Source of the DNA: Brevundimonas aurantiaca
Lineage (GTDB): Bacteria; Pseudomonadota; Alphaproteobacteria; Caulobacterales; Caulobacteraceae
Assembly (NCBI RefSeq): GCF_014199955.1
Contig: NZ_JACHOQ010000006.1
Coordinates: forward strand, 1-64,000
Length of the DNA stretch: 64,000 nucleotides
Direction of reading: 5' to 3'
Part shown: piece after piece, positions 49,867 through 59,642 of the stretch
How the letters are laid out: every line of letters starts with the position of its first letter
Position numbering within the stretch: the first letter of the stretch is position 1
Position numbers and translations under genes: made by a program
The notes under the pieces: model-generated
What the model was told of the DNA's origin: nothing
Databases searched by the model: none
The model's input: the letters and a program-made list of their open reading frames with translations, nothing else

Positions 49867-50202
49867 TCAGTCGCGGCAGGGCGCGAGTTCTCGCAGAAGC
49901 GGCTCGCACAGGTCCGCGCGCCCTCCGCAGCAGTCCTTCAACAGGAACAGGACCAGCTCGCGCAGCCTATCCAGATCGGCGCGATAGACGATGGACCGGC
50001 TTCGGCGCTCCGAGCTGACCAGACCGGCGCGGGACAGCACGCCCAGATGCGCCGACATGGTGTTGGCCGGGATCGCCAGCTGATCGGCGATCTCGCCCGC
50101 CGGCAGCCCCAAGGGCTCGTGTCGAACCAGCAGACGGAACGCCTCCATTCGAGTCGATTGAGCGAAGGCCGAAAGAGCGAGAACTGCTGCCGTTGATTCC
50201 AT
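49867..50202 (-). CDS. arsR: ArsR-family arsenite-responsive repressor
   Basis: This 111-residue winged-helix repressor has an HTH around LPAGEIADQLAIPANTMSAHLGVLSRAGLV and a beta-wing RSRSIVYRADL. The C-terminal CCGGRADLCEP holds the likely As(III) thiols, a C-terminal type site rather than the N-terminal ELCVCDL of classical ArsR. Immediately upstream TTCCA-N14-TGGAA overlaps the start codon, so the transcript may be leaderless and autorepressed. It is first in the ars operon. Confidence 0.92.
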   Translation of the reverse strand: MESTAAVLALSAFAQSTRMEAFRLLVRHEPLGLPAGEIADQLAIPANTMSAHLGVLSRAGLVSSERRSRSIVYRADLDRLRELVLFLLKDCCGGRADLCEPLLRELAPCRD

Positions 50203-50575
50203 ATTTCGATTATTCTGGAACTCTGGAGAAGATCAAGGCTTCAAGTTGCTCGTTGAAGGCCACCGACGACGCCGCCCGTCGATCACGAACGGTTGCGCGT
50301 GGCGCATCCCTCCCCGGGTTGTCCCTCGGACAGATAAGGATCGTCGTCGTTTAGGTCAGCATGCGAACGGGCCAGCGCGTCCGGATCCTGGGCGGGACAG
50401 ACAAGGAATCCGGGCATCGCTCCAGCAGCGCACCCGCCGGCGAGGACCAGGAAGCCGGCGCCTGGTGCGCGACCTTAACTGATCCGGCGAAGTCGTGTTC
50501 AAGGCGTGTATATGGACTGCGGGTCACAGGAACCTCGTCTGTTCGCCGGCGCTTTGAAACTGACCGGCAGGCGTC
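50203..50575. other. Intergenic region between arsR and the type III PKS gene
   Basis: This 373-bp stretch holds the arsR promoter side at its left end (AT-rich around 50203-50225) and should hold the PKS promoter at its right. Reading frames inside lack recognisable proteins. The possible PKS start lies at the right edge. Confidence 0.45.
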
Positions 50576-51658
50576 GTGTTTGTGGGTTCCCGAACGCTGG
50601 AGCGTCGCTTGCCACACACTCGCCCTCGGCTGCAGGCCCTCGCCCTGGCCTGGCCGCCATTCACGTTGAAACAGGAGGATGTGGCAGCGAACGGCGCCGA
50701 GATGTTCGCCACCACTCATGGCGGCTTCGAACGTCTGGCTCCGATCTACAGGAACGCCCTGATCGAGACACGGCACTCCTGCGTCCCGATCGAGTGGTAT
50801 CTGAAGCCCCACAGCTTCTCCGAACGAAATGATCTGTTCCTTGAGAACGCGGTCGCCGTGCTGGCCGAAGCCGCGGGCAAGGCGCTGGCCGAGGCGGAGT
50901 TGACGGCCAAGGATATCGACGCGGTTGTCGTCGTCTGCACGACCGGCATAGCCACGCCTGCGCTGGACGCCCGGCTGATGACGGTGATGCCTTTCCGGCC
51001 CGACGTAAGGCGTCTGCCTGTCTTCGGCCTCGGATGCGCCGGGGGCGTGGTCGGACTCGCGCACGCCGCCGACATCGCGATGGCCCATCCGGACGAGCGC
51101 GTGCTTCTGCTTGTGGTCGAACTTTGCGCCCTCACCTTCCGGGCCCAGGACCGATCCAAATCGAACCTCGTCGCGACGGCCTTGTTCGGCGATGGTGCGG
51201 CCGCCGCGGTGATCAGTTGTCGTGACGACGCCAAAGGGCCCGCTCTCGGCGCCAGTCGCGAACACACCTGGCCTGACAGCTTGGATGTCATGGGCTGGGG
51301 CGTGGCGGACGACGGGCTCAAGGTCGTCTTCAGTCGAGACATCCCGACCCTCGTTCAGGAGGACTTCCGGCCAGTGGCGACGCAGTTCCTCGCCGATAAT
51401 GGAATGACGGCGAAGGATGTCGGCGGTTTCGTCTGCCATCCCGGCGGAGCCAAGGTGATCGACGCGCTGGAGACCTGCTTCGAATTGACCGAAGGGACGC
51501 TCGGCCACACGCGAGAGGTCCGCGCCCACGGCAACATGAGCGCCGCGACGGTGCTGTTCGTCCTGAAGGCCATGCTCGACGACGGAGTGGAAGGGCCTCT
51601 CCTGCTCACCGCCCTCGGCCCCGGCTTCACCGCCGGCCTGATGCTGGTGCACCCCTGA
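50576..51658 (+). CDS. Type III polyketide synthase (chalcone/stilbene synthase family)
   Basis: The 360-residue enzyme extends acyl-CoA starters with malonyl-CoA, probably to alkylpyrones or alkylresorcinols. The catalytic Cys154 is in FGLGCAGGVVGL, the His in FVCHPGGAKVID, and the Asn in RAHGNMSAATVLF. Segments TRHSCVPIEWY and LFGDGAAAAVI are typical. The start is uncertain: GTG at 50576 or 50582 would begin just before PRLQALAL, as in related proteins. It is coupled by ATGA to an isoprenylcysteine methyltransferase-type gene, the bpsA-bpsB/srsA-srsB pattern. Confidence 0.9.
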   Translation: MFVGSRTLERRLPHTRPRLQALALAWPPFTLKQEDVAANGAEMFATTHGGFERLAPIYRNALIETRHSCVPIEWYLKPHSFSERNDLFLENAVAVLAEAAGKALAEAELTAKDIDAVVVVCTTGIATPALDARLMTVMPFRPDVRRLPVFGLGCAGGVVGLAHAADIAMAHPDERVLLLVVELCALTFRAQDRSKSNLVATALFGDGAAAAVISCRDDAKGPALGASREHTWPDSLDVMGWGVADDGLKVVFSRDIPTLVQEDFRPVATQFLADNGMTAKDVGGFVCHPGGAKVIDALETCFELTEGTLGHTREVRAHGNMSAATVLFVLKAMLDDGVEGPLLLTALGPGFTAGLMLVHP

Positions 51659-52149
51659 TGTGGCTGTGGCTGGTGATCGGCCTGGTGGCGATCCAGCGCC
51701 TTTGGGAGCTTTGGCTGGCGAATCGCAACACCCGGCGGCTGATCGCACTGGGCGCGGTCGAAGTCGGCGCCCGCCATTATCCCCTGTTCATCGCACTGCA
51801 CGCCAGCTGGCTGGCGGCCATCGCACTCGCCACGCCGCCGGCGACAGTTCCGCATCCCGCCTGGCTTGCGTTCTACGTGGTGCTGCAGTTCGGGCGACTC
51901 TGGGTCATCGCGACGCTCGGACGCTTCTGGACCACACGGATCATCACCCTGCTCGGCGCGCCGTTGAACAGACGGGGTCCCTACCGGTTCGTTCGTCACC
52001 CCAACTATGTGATCGCGTCCCTCGAAATCCTCGTCCTGCCGCTGGCGGTCGGCCAGGTCTGGATCGCCGTCGCGTGGAGCAGCGCGAACGCTATGCTTCT
52101 GGCGTGGCGTACTCGGGTGGAGGATGGGGCGCTTGCCGACCGCAGATAG
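51658..52149 (+). CDS. Isoprenylcysteine carboxyl methyltransferase-family O-methylase
   Basis: This 163-residue protein has four to five helices and the ICMT signature in its second half: NRRGPYRFVRHPNYVIASLEI with the RHPNY motif for S-adenosylmethionine binding, then LVLPLAV and a C-terminal E in TRVEDGAL. In type III PKS pairs this enzyme methylates the alkylpyrone or resorcinol product (as BpsB). The ATG overlaps the PKS stop by one base in the ATGA arrangement, so the products are coupled. Confidence 0.9.
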   Translation: MWLWLVIGLVAIQRLWELWLANRNTRRLIALGAVEVGARHYPLFIALHASWLAAIALATPPATVPHPAWLAFYVVLQFGRLWVIATLGRFWTTRIITLLGAPLNRRGPYRFVRHPNYVIASLEILVLPLAVGQVWIAVAWSSANAMLLAWRTRVEDGALADRR

Positions 52150-52294
52150 TCCCTTAGGAACATGGCCGGACACCTTGATCCCGGCCCAGCTGCCCGCTCA
52201 GGGATGCACACCGTTCACGTTTCACGGCGTACGCGGTCACCGGGGAACAGCGGCCGTTCCGGCGGGTTGACCAAGTCCGCCATCGGAGAATCCC

Positions 52295-52708
52295 ATGCAT
52301 ATCCAGTCCATGATCAGCGCCCACCCTCACGTCAAAGGCTCGACCAACGACGCACTGATCCGCGCCGTCGAGGCGGCCTACGAGTGCGCCGCGACCTGCC
52401 GCATCTGCGCCGACGCCTGTCTCGGCGAAGCCATGGTCGCCGATCTCGTCCAATGCATTCGGCTCAACCTCGACTGCGCCGACGTCTGCGCGGCCGCCGG
52501 CGCGGTCGGCGCGCGCCGTACGGGGAGCAACGAGGCGGTCATCAAGGGCCAGCTCGAGGTTTGCGCCGACACCTGCGCGGCCTGCGCCGCGGAGTGCGAC
52601 AAACACGCGGACATGCATGAACATTGCCGCATCTGCGCCGAGGCCTGCCGCCGCTGCGAAGAGGCGTGCCGGGAGGCGGTTGGCACGATCACTCCGTCGA
52701 GCCGTTGA
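52295..52708 (+). CDS. csp3: Copper storage protein (Csp family), cytosolic type
   Basis: The 137-residue product has 16 cysteines lining the helices: YECAATCRICADACL, VQCIRLNLDCADVC, LEVCADTCAACAAECDKH and HCRICAEACRRCEEAC. This CxxC/CxxxC pattern is that of the four-helix Csp proteins, which store many Cu(I) ions inside the bundle. No signal peptide is seen, so it is the cytosolic Csp3-like kind. It lies next to, and convergent with, the cus operon, in keeping with a copper role. Confidence 0.9.
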   Translation: MHIQSMISAHPHVKGSTNDALIRAVEAAYECAATCRICADACLGEAMVADLVQCIRLNLDCADVCAAAGAVGARRTGSNEAVIKGQLEVCADTCAACAAECDKHADMHEHCRICAEACRRCEEACREAVGTITPSSR

Positions 52709-52773
52709 TGGAGCACCGCCTTCACCGTGCGTGCGCTGACAACGCCCCGCACGAACGGTGAAGGCGGGTCCGG

Positions 52774-53154
52774 CTATTCCGGGCGAATGGCGGTGACTTC
52801 ACCCGCGTTGCCCTGAACGGTCAGGTCGAACTGGACGCGATCCCCGACAGCGGCTTGCTGTGCCACGGCGGGGTCTGCCGTAAAGCTCATCGTCATGGCT
52901 GGCCAGCCGACCGCCGGAATAGCCTCGTGATTGATCGTCACGGTGCCGGCCGCCGTATCCACGGCGGTGACCACGCCTGCGCCGCTGCCGGATCTGGAGC
53001 CCGCAGCGGGGGACGTCGCCGTGTCCGCCGCGCCGGCCGCGGAAGCCGTGTCGACGGGCGCGGCAGCGGCCGGTTCGGCGGCCGGGTCCGCGGGTTGGCC
53101 GCAGGCCGAAAGCATCATGGCCGCGCCGGCGAGTGAAACAAGGGTTCGGGTCAT
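52774..53154 (-). CDS. cusF: CusF-like periplasmic copper-binding lipoprotein
   Basis: This 126-residue protein has a lipoprotein signal (MLSAC near residue 18), a long Ala/Pro/Thr linker, and the CusF fold: [36 protein letters not shown]. The copper ligands (His, Trp and two Met) sit in NHEAIP and WPAMTM. CusF passes Cu(I)/Ag(I) to CusB. The ATG overlaps the cusA stop (ATGA), so it is the last gene of the cus operon. Confidence 0.92.
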   Translation of the reverse strand: MTRTLVSLAGAAMMLSACGQPADPAAEPAAAAPVDTASAAGAADTATSPAAGSRSGSGAGVVTAVDTAAGTVTINHEAIPAVGWPAMTMSFTADPAVAQQAAVGDRVQFDLTVQGNAGEVTAIRPE

Positions 53155-56100
53155 GGGGTCGCTCCTTGGTTTGGGGGGGTTGAACGGGCCTTGCGGCGCC
53201 TGAGGAGAAGGTAGCCCGCCGGTATAACGAGCATCGAGAGCAAAGGCGCGGTGATCATGCCTCCGATCACCGGCGCGGCGATCCGGCTCATCACTTCCGA
53301 GCCCGCGCCGTGGCCGATCAGAATCGGAAACAGGCCCGCCAGGACAACGGCGACCGTCATGGCCTTGGGCCGGACCCGCAGCAGGGCGCCTTCGCGAACG
53401 GCCTCTTGGACCTGTCCGCGATCGGGGTCGGCTCCGCGATCTTTCAAAGCTTGCTTCAGATAGATCAGCATCACCACGCCGAACTCGGCCGAGAGGCCGG
53501 CCAGGGCGATGAAGCCGACGCCGGTGGCGACGGACTGGTGAAAGCCGAGCAGATAGAGCAGCCAGATCCCCCCGGTCAGGGCGAACGGCAGGGTGGCCAT
53601 GATCAGCAGGGCTTCGTCGAAGCGCCCGAACGTCAGGTAGAGCAGGACGAAGATGATCGCCAGCGTGGCCGGGACCACGATCCTGAGCCGCGCGGTCGCC
53701 CGTTCGAGATATTCGAACTGGCCCGAGTAGGCGATGCTCACGCCAGGCGTGGGGGTGACGGCACGGGCCACGGCGCGACGCAGATCCGCGACGACCGAGG
53801 CCAGGTCGCGTCCCCGCACATCGACATAGACCCAGGTGGTCGGCCGGCCGTTCTCGGACTTCAGCATTGGCGGCCCGTCGGCGATCCGCAGATCGGCGAC
53901 GGCGCCCAGGGTGATCTGCTGGCCTGAAGGCGTCAGGATCGGCAGGGCTCGCAGTTGTTCCACGCTGTCCCTCAACTCGCGCGGATAGCGCACGCTGATG
54001 GGATAGCGCGCCACGCCCTCCACGGTCTGGCCGATGGTTTCGCCGCCGATCGCGCCTGAGACGATCGACTGCACATCGGCGATGTTGAGACCGTAACGCC
54101 CCGCCGCGTCGCGGTCGATGTCGATATCGACGTAGCGGCCGCCCGTCAGACGCTCGGCCAGCGCCGAGCTCACGCCCGTTATGGATTGGGCGACCTCGGC
54201 GACCTCGGCAGCGACGCGGTCGATCTGACCGAGGTCGGCGCCGGACACCTTGACGCCGACGGGGCTCTTGATCCCCGTCGCCAGCATGTCGATGCGATTG
54301 CGGATGGGAGGAACCCAGACATTGGACAACCCCGGAACCTGGACCGCGCGGTCGAGCTCCTCGACCAGCTTCTCCGGCGTCATGCCGGGGCGCCATTCAT
54401 CGCGCGGTTTGAACTGGATGGTGGTCTCGAACATTTCCAGCGGAGCCGGATCCGTCGCGGTTTCCGCCCGGCCGGCCTTGCCGAACACGGTCGCCACTTC
54501 CGGCACCGTGCGGATCATGCGGTCCGTCTGCTGCAGCAGTTCCGCGGCCTTGGCCGCAGAGAGGCCCGGCTGGGCCGAAGGCATATAGAGCAGGTCGCCC
54601 TCGTCCATCGCCGGCATGAATTCGCCGCCGAGCTGGCTGAGAGGCCAGGCCGTAGTGGCGAAGACCAGCAAGGCGACCAAGAGAGTTTTCCTTGGGTGAC
54701 GCAGCACCCAGTCGAGCGGCCCCCGATAGATGTGGGTCAGCCAGCGGTTGATCGGGTTGCTCTGCTCGGCCGGTATCCGTCCCCGGATCAGATAGCCCAT
54801 CAGAACCGGCACGAGGGTGATCGACAGGATCGCCGCGGCCGCCATGGCGTAGCTCTTGGTGAAGGCCAGCGGCGCGAACAGCCGACCCTCCTGGGCCTGG
54901 AGGCTGAACACCGGAATGAACGACAGGGTGATGATCAGCAGACTAAGGAACAGCGCCGGTCCGACCTCCACGGCCGCCTCGGTGATGACCTTCCACCGTT
55001 CCTCGCCCGCCAGCTTCTTGTCGGGGTGATCGTGCTCCCATCGCTCGATGTGTTTGTGGGCATTCTCGATCATGACCACTGCCGCGTCGACCATGGCCCC
55101 GATGGCGATGGCGATGCCGCCCAGCGACATGATGTTGGCGTTCACGCCCTGAAGATTCATGATCAGGAAGGCCGCCAGCACGCCCAGCGGCAGGGTCAGG
55201 ATGGCGACCAACGCCGACCGGGCGTGCCAGAGGAACAGGCCGCAGACCAGGGCGACGACAATGAACTCCTCGATCAACTTGCCGCTCAGATTGTCGATCG
55301 CCCGGTCGATGAGCTGCGAGCGATCGTAGGTCGTCACCACTTCGACCCCCGGCGGCAATCCGGCTTTGAGCGTCTGGAGTTTCTCGGCGACAGCCGCGAT
55401 CGTGGCGCGGGCGTTTGCGCCGGATCGCAGGATGACGACGCCGCCGGCGACCTCGCCTTCGCCATTCAGCTCCGCTATGCCGCGCCGCATCTCCGGGCCG
55501 ATCTGGATGGTCGCGACGTCCCCGAGGCTGATCGGCACGCCTCCAGCCGCCGTGCGGAGCGGCACGGCCCGGAAGTCGTCGAGCTCGGTCAGATAGCCGT
55601 TGGCGCGCACCATGTATTCGGCCTCGGCGAGCTGGAGCACCGAGCCGCCCGTCTCGCCGTTGGCGCGCTGGAGAGCTTCGACCACCACCTGATGGGTGAC
55701 GCCGTAGGACGCGAGCCTGACGGGGTCGAGCACCACCTGGTATTGCCGCACCATGCCGCCCAGACTGGCGACTTCGGCAACACCCGGCACGGTCTTCAAC
55801 TCATAGCGGAGGAACCAGTCCTGCAGACTGCGCAACTGGGCCAGATCGTTTCGGCCACTGCGGTCGACCAAGGCGTACTCATAAACCCAGCCTACGCCGG
55901 TGGCGTCCGGACCAAGTGCCGGTTGGGCGGTCGCGGGAAGTCGCGCCTGCACCTGGCTCAGATATTCGAGGACCCGGGAACGGGCCCAGTAGAGGTCCGT
56001 CCCATCCTCGAACAGCACATAGACGAAGCTGTCGCCGAAGAAGGAGTAGCCCCGAACCGTTCGCGCGCCGGGCACCGACAGCATGGTGGTCGCCAGAGGA

Positions 56101-56300
56101 TAGGTGACCTGGTTCTCGACGATCTGGGGGGCCTGCCCCGGATAGCTGGTGCGGATGATGACCTGTACGTCCGACAGGTCCGGCAGGGCGTCGATCGGCG
56201 TGCTGCGAACCGCAAACAGGCCGGCGGCCAGCAGAGCGAGCGCGGCCATAAGGACGAGAAAACGTCCCTTGACCGAGGCGCGTATGATCGCGGCGATCAT
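53151..56300 (-). CDS. cusA: CusA/CzcA-family heavy-metal RND efflux pump
   Basis: The 1049-residue inner-membrane pump has the RND plan of twelve helices and two large periplasmic loops. The N-terminus has [33 protein letters not shown], typical of the monovalent (Cu/Ag) CusA group. The helix IV region [23 protein letters not shown] carries the proton-relay acidic residues (Asp-Ala-Ala-Val-Val-Met-Ile-Glu). It overlaps cusB by 4 bp. With CusB and CusC it spans the envelope. Confidence 0.95.
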   Translation of the reverse strand: MIAAIIRASVKGRFLVLMAALALLAAGLFAVRSTPIDALPDLSDVQVIIRTSYPGQAPQIVENQVTYPLATTMLSVPGARTVRGYSFFGDSFVYVLFEDGTDLYWARSRVLEYLSQVQARLPATAQPALGPDATGVGWVYEYALVDRSGRNDLAQLRSLQDWFLRYELKTVPGVAEVASLGGMVRQYQVVLDPVRLASYGVTHQVVVEALQRANGETGGSVLQLAEAEYMVRANGYLTELDDFRAVPLRTAAGGVPISLGDVATIQIGPEMRRGIAELNGEGEVAGGVVILRSGANARATIAAVAEKLQTLKAGLPPGVEVVTTYDRSQLIDRAIDNLSGKLIEEFIVVALVCGLFLWHARSALVAILTLPLGVLAAFLIMNLQGVNANIMSLGGIAIAIGAMVDAAVVMIENAHKHIERWEHDHPDKKLAGEERWKVITEAAVEVGPALFLSLLIITLSFIPVFSLQAQEGRLFAPLAFTKSYAMAAAAILSITLVPVLMGYLIRGRIPAEQSNPINRWLTHIYRGPLDWVLRHPRKTLLVALLVFATTAWPLSQLGGEFMPAMDEGDLLYMPSAQPGLSAAKAAELLQQTDRMIRTVPEVATVFGKAGRAETATDPAPLEMFETTIQFKPRDEWRPGMTPEKLVEELDRAVQVPGLSNVWVPPIRNRIDMLATGIKSPVGVKVSGADLGQIDRVAAEVAEVAQSITGVSSALAERLTGGRYVDIDIDRDAAGRYGLNIADVQSIVSGAIGGETIGQTVEGVARYPISVRYPRELRDSVEQLRALPILTPSGQQITLGAVADLRIADGPPMLKSENGRPTTWVYVDVRGRDLASVVADLRRAVARAVTPTPGVSIAYSGQFEYLERATARLRIVVPATLAIIFVLLYLTFGRFDEALLIMATLPFALTGGIWLLYLLGFHQSVATGVGFIALAGLSAEFGVVMLIYLKQALKDRGADPDRGQVQEAVREGALLRVRPKAMTVAVVLAGLFPILIGHGAGSEVMSRIAAPVIGGMITAPLLSMLVIPAGYLLLRRRKARSTPPNQGATP

Positions 56301-57631
56301 TGCCCCGACCTCTCGCGCGGCGCGGGCGCGGCCATGGATGCGCCCGTCTGGGCGGCGGCGGGCCGGCCGGCCGTCGGCGACGCCGGGGCGCGTGCGGGTC
56401 CGGAAGTTTGGCCGATCGGCCGCGCCGTGACGCCTGACAAGCTGGCTTCGGAATCGATCAGGAACTGCCCCGACGCGACGATTCGTTCGCCTTCCCTGAG
56501 ACCGGCGAGGATCTCGGTCTGTCCGCCGGCTTCCCGTCCGATGCGGACCTCGGCCGGTTGATAGCGGCCCTCCGGCAGGGCGAGCATGACGATGTCACGT
56601 TCTCCGGTCCGGATCACCGCCTCGGTCGGCACGAGCAGAGCCGAAGTCGAACCGCCGCCGAAGGTGATCCGGCCGAACATGCCCGGCCTGAGACGCCCTC
56701 CCCGATTGGCCATTTCGATCCGCGCGGTGATCGTGCGACTGTCGCCGACGAGCTCCGGCAACAGGGCGGTCAGGCGACCCGTGAACCGCTCGCCCGGGAA
56801 CGCGGCCAGGGCCACCTCGACGGACTGCCCGGCTCTCAGCTGGTTCGCGAGCGCCTCCGGGATGGCGGCGTTGACCCAGACGGTCGACAGGCCGTTGATC
56901 TCGGCCAGGGTCATGCCCTGGGCGACGCTCATGCCGGCGCGCACGCTCAGCGTCTTGATCACGCCGCCAGTGGGCGTCGAGATCGTGATCGTGTTCCGCG
57001 CCCGCCCGCTGCGTTCCACAGAAGCGATTACGCCCTCGGACATGCCCAACAGCACCAGTCGCTGCCGCGCCGCCTGGATCAGGGGCGTATTGCCGGTGCG
57101 TCGCACGGCGAGATATTCGGTCTGGGCTCCGCCCCAGGACGGAATGAGCAGATCGACCAGAGGGGCGCCCGCGGCGACCACGTCGCCCGGCGCGCGGTTG
57201 TAGACGCGCTGGACGAAGCCGTCCGCGCGCGACTGGACCACAGCGATGTCGCGTTCGTTGTAACCTATGATCGCCGTGGCGCTGAGATCGCCCTCCAGGT
57301 CGCCACGGCGGGCCGTGGCATATCGGACCCCCAGATTCTGGGCCAGCGCCGGATCGATCCGGACGCCGGGGGTGGCGCTACTTCCCCCCTCATCGGCATA
57401 CTTGGGGATGGTGTCCATGTTCATCGACGATTTTCCAGGCCCCGGATATCGTTCGTTCGGAACCATGGGATCGTACCAGTAGAGGATCTCGCGCTCCCCT
57501 GCCCCCTCGGCGGTCTCGCCGCCGGCCCCATCCAGGCGTGGAGCGACGACGATGCCTGCCCCGACGCCGACCCCGACCAAAAGAAGCGCGCCCATGGCGA
57601 CGCCCAGGCGTTTGTTGCGAAGGGCGTTCAT
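56297..57631 (-). CDS. cusB: CusB-type periplasmic adaptor subunit
   Basis: This 444-residue membrane-fusion protein has an N-terminal anchor ([19 protein letters not shown]) followed by the heavy-metal binding region [30 protein letters not shown], which carries the methionine-rich site that accepts metal from CusF. Lipoyl and beta-barrel segments follow ([32 protein letters not shown]). The C-terminus is Pro/Ala-rich. It overlaps both neighbouring genes. Confidence 0.95.
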   Translation of the reverse strand: MNALRNKRLGVAMGALLLVGVGVGAGIVVAPRLDGAGGETAEGAGEREILYWYDPMVPNERYPGPGKSSMNMDTIPKYADEGGSSATPGVRIDPALAQNLGVRYATARRGDLEGDLSATAIIGYNERDIAVVQSRADGFVQRVYNRAPGDVVAAGAPLVDLLIPSWGGAQTEYLAVRRTGNTPLIQAARQRLVLLGMSEGVIASVERSGRARNTITISTPTGGVIKTLSVRAGMSVAQGMTLAEINGLSTVWVNAAIPEALANQLRAGQSVEVALAAFPGERFTGRLTALLPELVGDSRTITARIEMANRGGRLRPGMFGRITFGGGSTSALLVPTEAVIRTGERDIVMLALPEGRYQPAEVRIGREAGGQTEILAGLREGERIVASGQFLIDSEASLSGVTARPIGQTSGPARAPASPTAGRPAAAQTGASMAAPAPRERSGQ

Positions 57632-58959
57632 CGGTCGTCGTTCCCATAGGTGAGAGTGATCTCGACCACCTGACGCTTCACGGCGGCCTCGCGATCGAGC
57701 GCGTCGAGCCGGGCGTTGGCCACGGCGGTGAAGGCTTCGAGAACTTCAACGATGCCCGCCCGGCCCGCCGCATAGCTCGCGGTTTCGAGATCGGAACGCT
57801 GAAGGACACTGGGCAGAACGACGTCGCGCGACCGGATCCATTGATCGTGAGCGGTCACGTATTCCGCCAGGGCGCTTCGCAGCGACGCGGTCAACACGCG
57901 CTCAGCGTCCTCACGCTCGGCGGAGACCCGCAGCGCATCAGCGGCGCGCGCGGCGATGACCGGATCCTGCCTCCGACCGGGAAAGATCGGCAGCCGCACG
58001 CTCGCTCCGACGGAGAACAGATCGCCGAACCGCTCATCGCGGCGGGCATAGCTGGCTTGGAACGACCAGTCCGGCCGGCGTCCGGCGCGGGCCAGATCGA
58101 CCTCGGCTTCGGCGCGGCGCGCGGCGGCTCCATAGGCCCGCACGGTCGGCAGCTGGGCGATGCCGCTCTGTAAGGCGACCAGGTCGAGATCGTCCTGCGG
58201 CGGCGGTCCGACCGTCTCGGGATCGGCGTCGCCCGTCCACCGGGCCAGTTCGGCTCGCGCCTTCTCGATGTCGGCGGCGAGACTGCTGCGGCGATCGTCA
58301 AGATCCGCCTTGAGCTGAACGGGACCGAGAGCGTTGGCGGGCCGATAGGCGCCGGACACGACTCCGGCCGGGGCGGCGTCCCAGAGGGGTTGCAACGTCG
58401 CCAGCAGCTCGTCCAGCGCTGCAAAGCGGAGTTCGGCATAGAACAGGTCGATCCACGCGAGGCCCGCGGCGACCCGGACCTCTCGTCGGGCGACGGACTC
58501 CTCAGCGCCGGCGACGCCGATCGCCGCCTCGGCGATGTCTCGCTCGGCGCGACGACGCGCGCGGCTGGGCACTTCCTGCTCGACGCCGATCCTGAGCATG
58601 GTGAAGTCTTCATCGAATTGCCCCGCGAACGGCCCGTTCACCGGATATCCGTCGAGACCGACGGAGAGCCGGGGGTCCGGCAGGCGCCCGGCAGCGGGCG
58701 CGGCGGCCCGAGCCGCGTCGACGCCCAGAGCGCTGGCTCTCAGGCGCGGCGCCTCGCTGGCGGCGCGGGCCAGAGTCTCGTCGAAGGTCTGGGGGTCGGC
58801 ACGAGCCGGCGCGGCGCAGAGTCCGAGCACCAGGAGTGCGGCCAGCGGCCAGGGCCGGTCAACGGGGCACGGCCAGCAAGGCCGCCGCAAGCGTCGCGGC
58901 AAGGGAACCGCCGGGAGACGGCGCACGACGGAAAACGCCGTGCCGAAGCGAATGATCAT
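57628..58959 (-). CDS. cusC: CusC/TolC-family outer-membrane efflux protein
   Basis: This 443-residue protein has a long basic N-terminus, then a signal-like core LAALLVLGLCAAPARAD. The TolC repeats include LARAASEAPRLRASALGVDAARAAAPAAGRLPDPRLSVG, a feature of heavy-metal-type OMPs, and a C-terminal half with SYARRDERFGDLFSVGASVRLPIF. It forms the outer duct of the Cus tripartite pump and overlaps cusB. Confidence 0.93.
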   Translation of the reverse strand: MIIRFGTAFSVVRRLPAVPLPRRLRRPCWPCPVDRPWPLAALLVLGLCAAPARADPQTFDETLARAASEAPRLRASALGVDAARAAAPAAGRLPDPRLSVGLDGYPVNGPFAGQFDEDFTMLRIGVEQEVPSRARRRAERDIAEAAIGVAGAEESVARREVRVAAGLAWIDLFYAELRFAALDELLATLQPLWDAAPAGVVSGAYRPANALGPVQLKADLDDRRSSLAADIEKARAELARWTGDADPETVGPPPQDDLDLVALQSGIAQLPTVRAYGAAARRAEAEVDLARAGRRPDWSFQASYARRDERFGDLFSVGASVRLPIFPGRRQDPVIAARAADALRVSAEREDAERVLTASLRSALAEYVTAHDQWIRSRDVVLPSVLQRSDLETASYAAGRAGIVEVLEAFTAVANARLDALDREAAVKRQVVEITLTYGNDDR

Positions 58960-59071
58960 GAGAAATCTCGATAACCGCCGCGTCCACCTCGCGGCGAGAC
59001 GCAGGCGCAGACCTTAGTCGATCGGCGGACGCCGCAAAGCGGGGCGCGGCGTTCCGATCAGCGAAAGCAGT

Positions 59072-59434
59072 CTACGACAGCGGTTTGGGCGGACTCTTCA
59101 GCGGAAGCGGACCCGCGCCTTCCAGCGCGACATCGACCTCGGCGAACGATGTCGCCCCCGATCCGAGCGGATGCTCGAACGCCGGCGCGGGCGGCATCGG
59201 CGAGGCGACGGCGGCGCAGCCCCTCTTGGCGATGCAATCCGGCGTCATCTTGCTGCACGGGCCTTCGGCGTCGTCGACGGCTTCGTCCGTCATGTCCATC
59301 ATCTCGGCGCAGTCGGCCTCCGGCATGGCCGCCGTCGCCTCGAACACCTGAACCGGAGTGGCGTGCGCCGACGACTGGCCGATGAACCCGGCCACCGCGA
59401 GGGCGAACAGAAGGACGCGGACGATATTCCACAT
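59072..59434 (-). CDS. Unknown secreted protein at the head of the cus operon
   Basis: The 120-residue product starts MWNIVRVLLFALAVAGFIG with a signal peptide cleaved near SAHA. The mature part has a Cys/Met/Asp-rich region (EADCAEMMDMTDEAVDDAEGPCSKMTPDCIAKRGCAA), which could bind copper or form disulfides, and a Pro-rich end. It precedes cusC by 112 bp on the same strand. Similar small proteins occur at this position in other proteobacterial cus operons, but I do not know a function. Confidence 0.75.
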   Translation of the reverse strand: MWNIVRVLLFALAVAGFIGQSSAHATPVQVFEATAAMPEADCAEMMDMTDEAVDDAEGPCSKMTPDCIAKRGCAAVASPMPPAPAFEHPLGSGATSFAEVDVALEGAGPLPLKSPPKPLS

Positions 59435-59642
59435 GGCGGCCGACGATAGGCGCTTCGAGGCCCTTCGAGTCAATACGCGACCCAGCCGGACGGCACGCGG
59501 ACCGCTTCGGTCGCGACCATGACGAACGCCCTTCATCGCCGTCCGTCGGGAGCACGATCGACCGCAGAACAGCCGCTCTGGTGGCGCTTCAGCGCAGACC
59601 CGCTTACGCTGGGGTGGAAGATTCAGGATCTGAGGGGATGGC

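Noticed and set aside
54186..56561. 791-codon frame antisense to cusA and cusB
   Set aside because: It spans the junction of two clearly real efflux genes on the opposite strand and has no recognisable domain.
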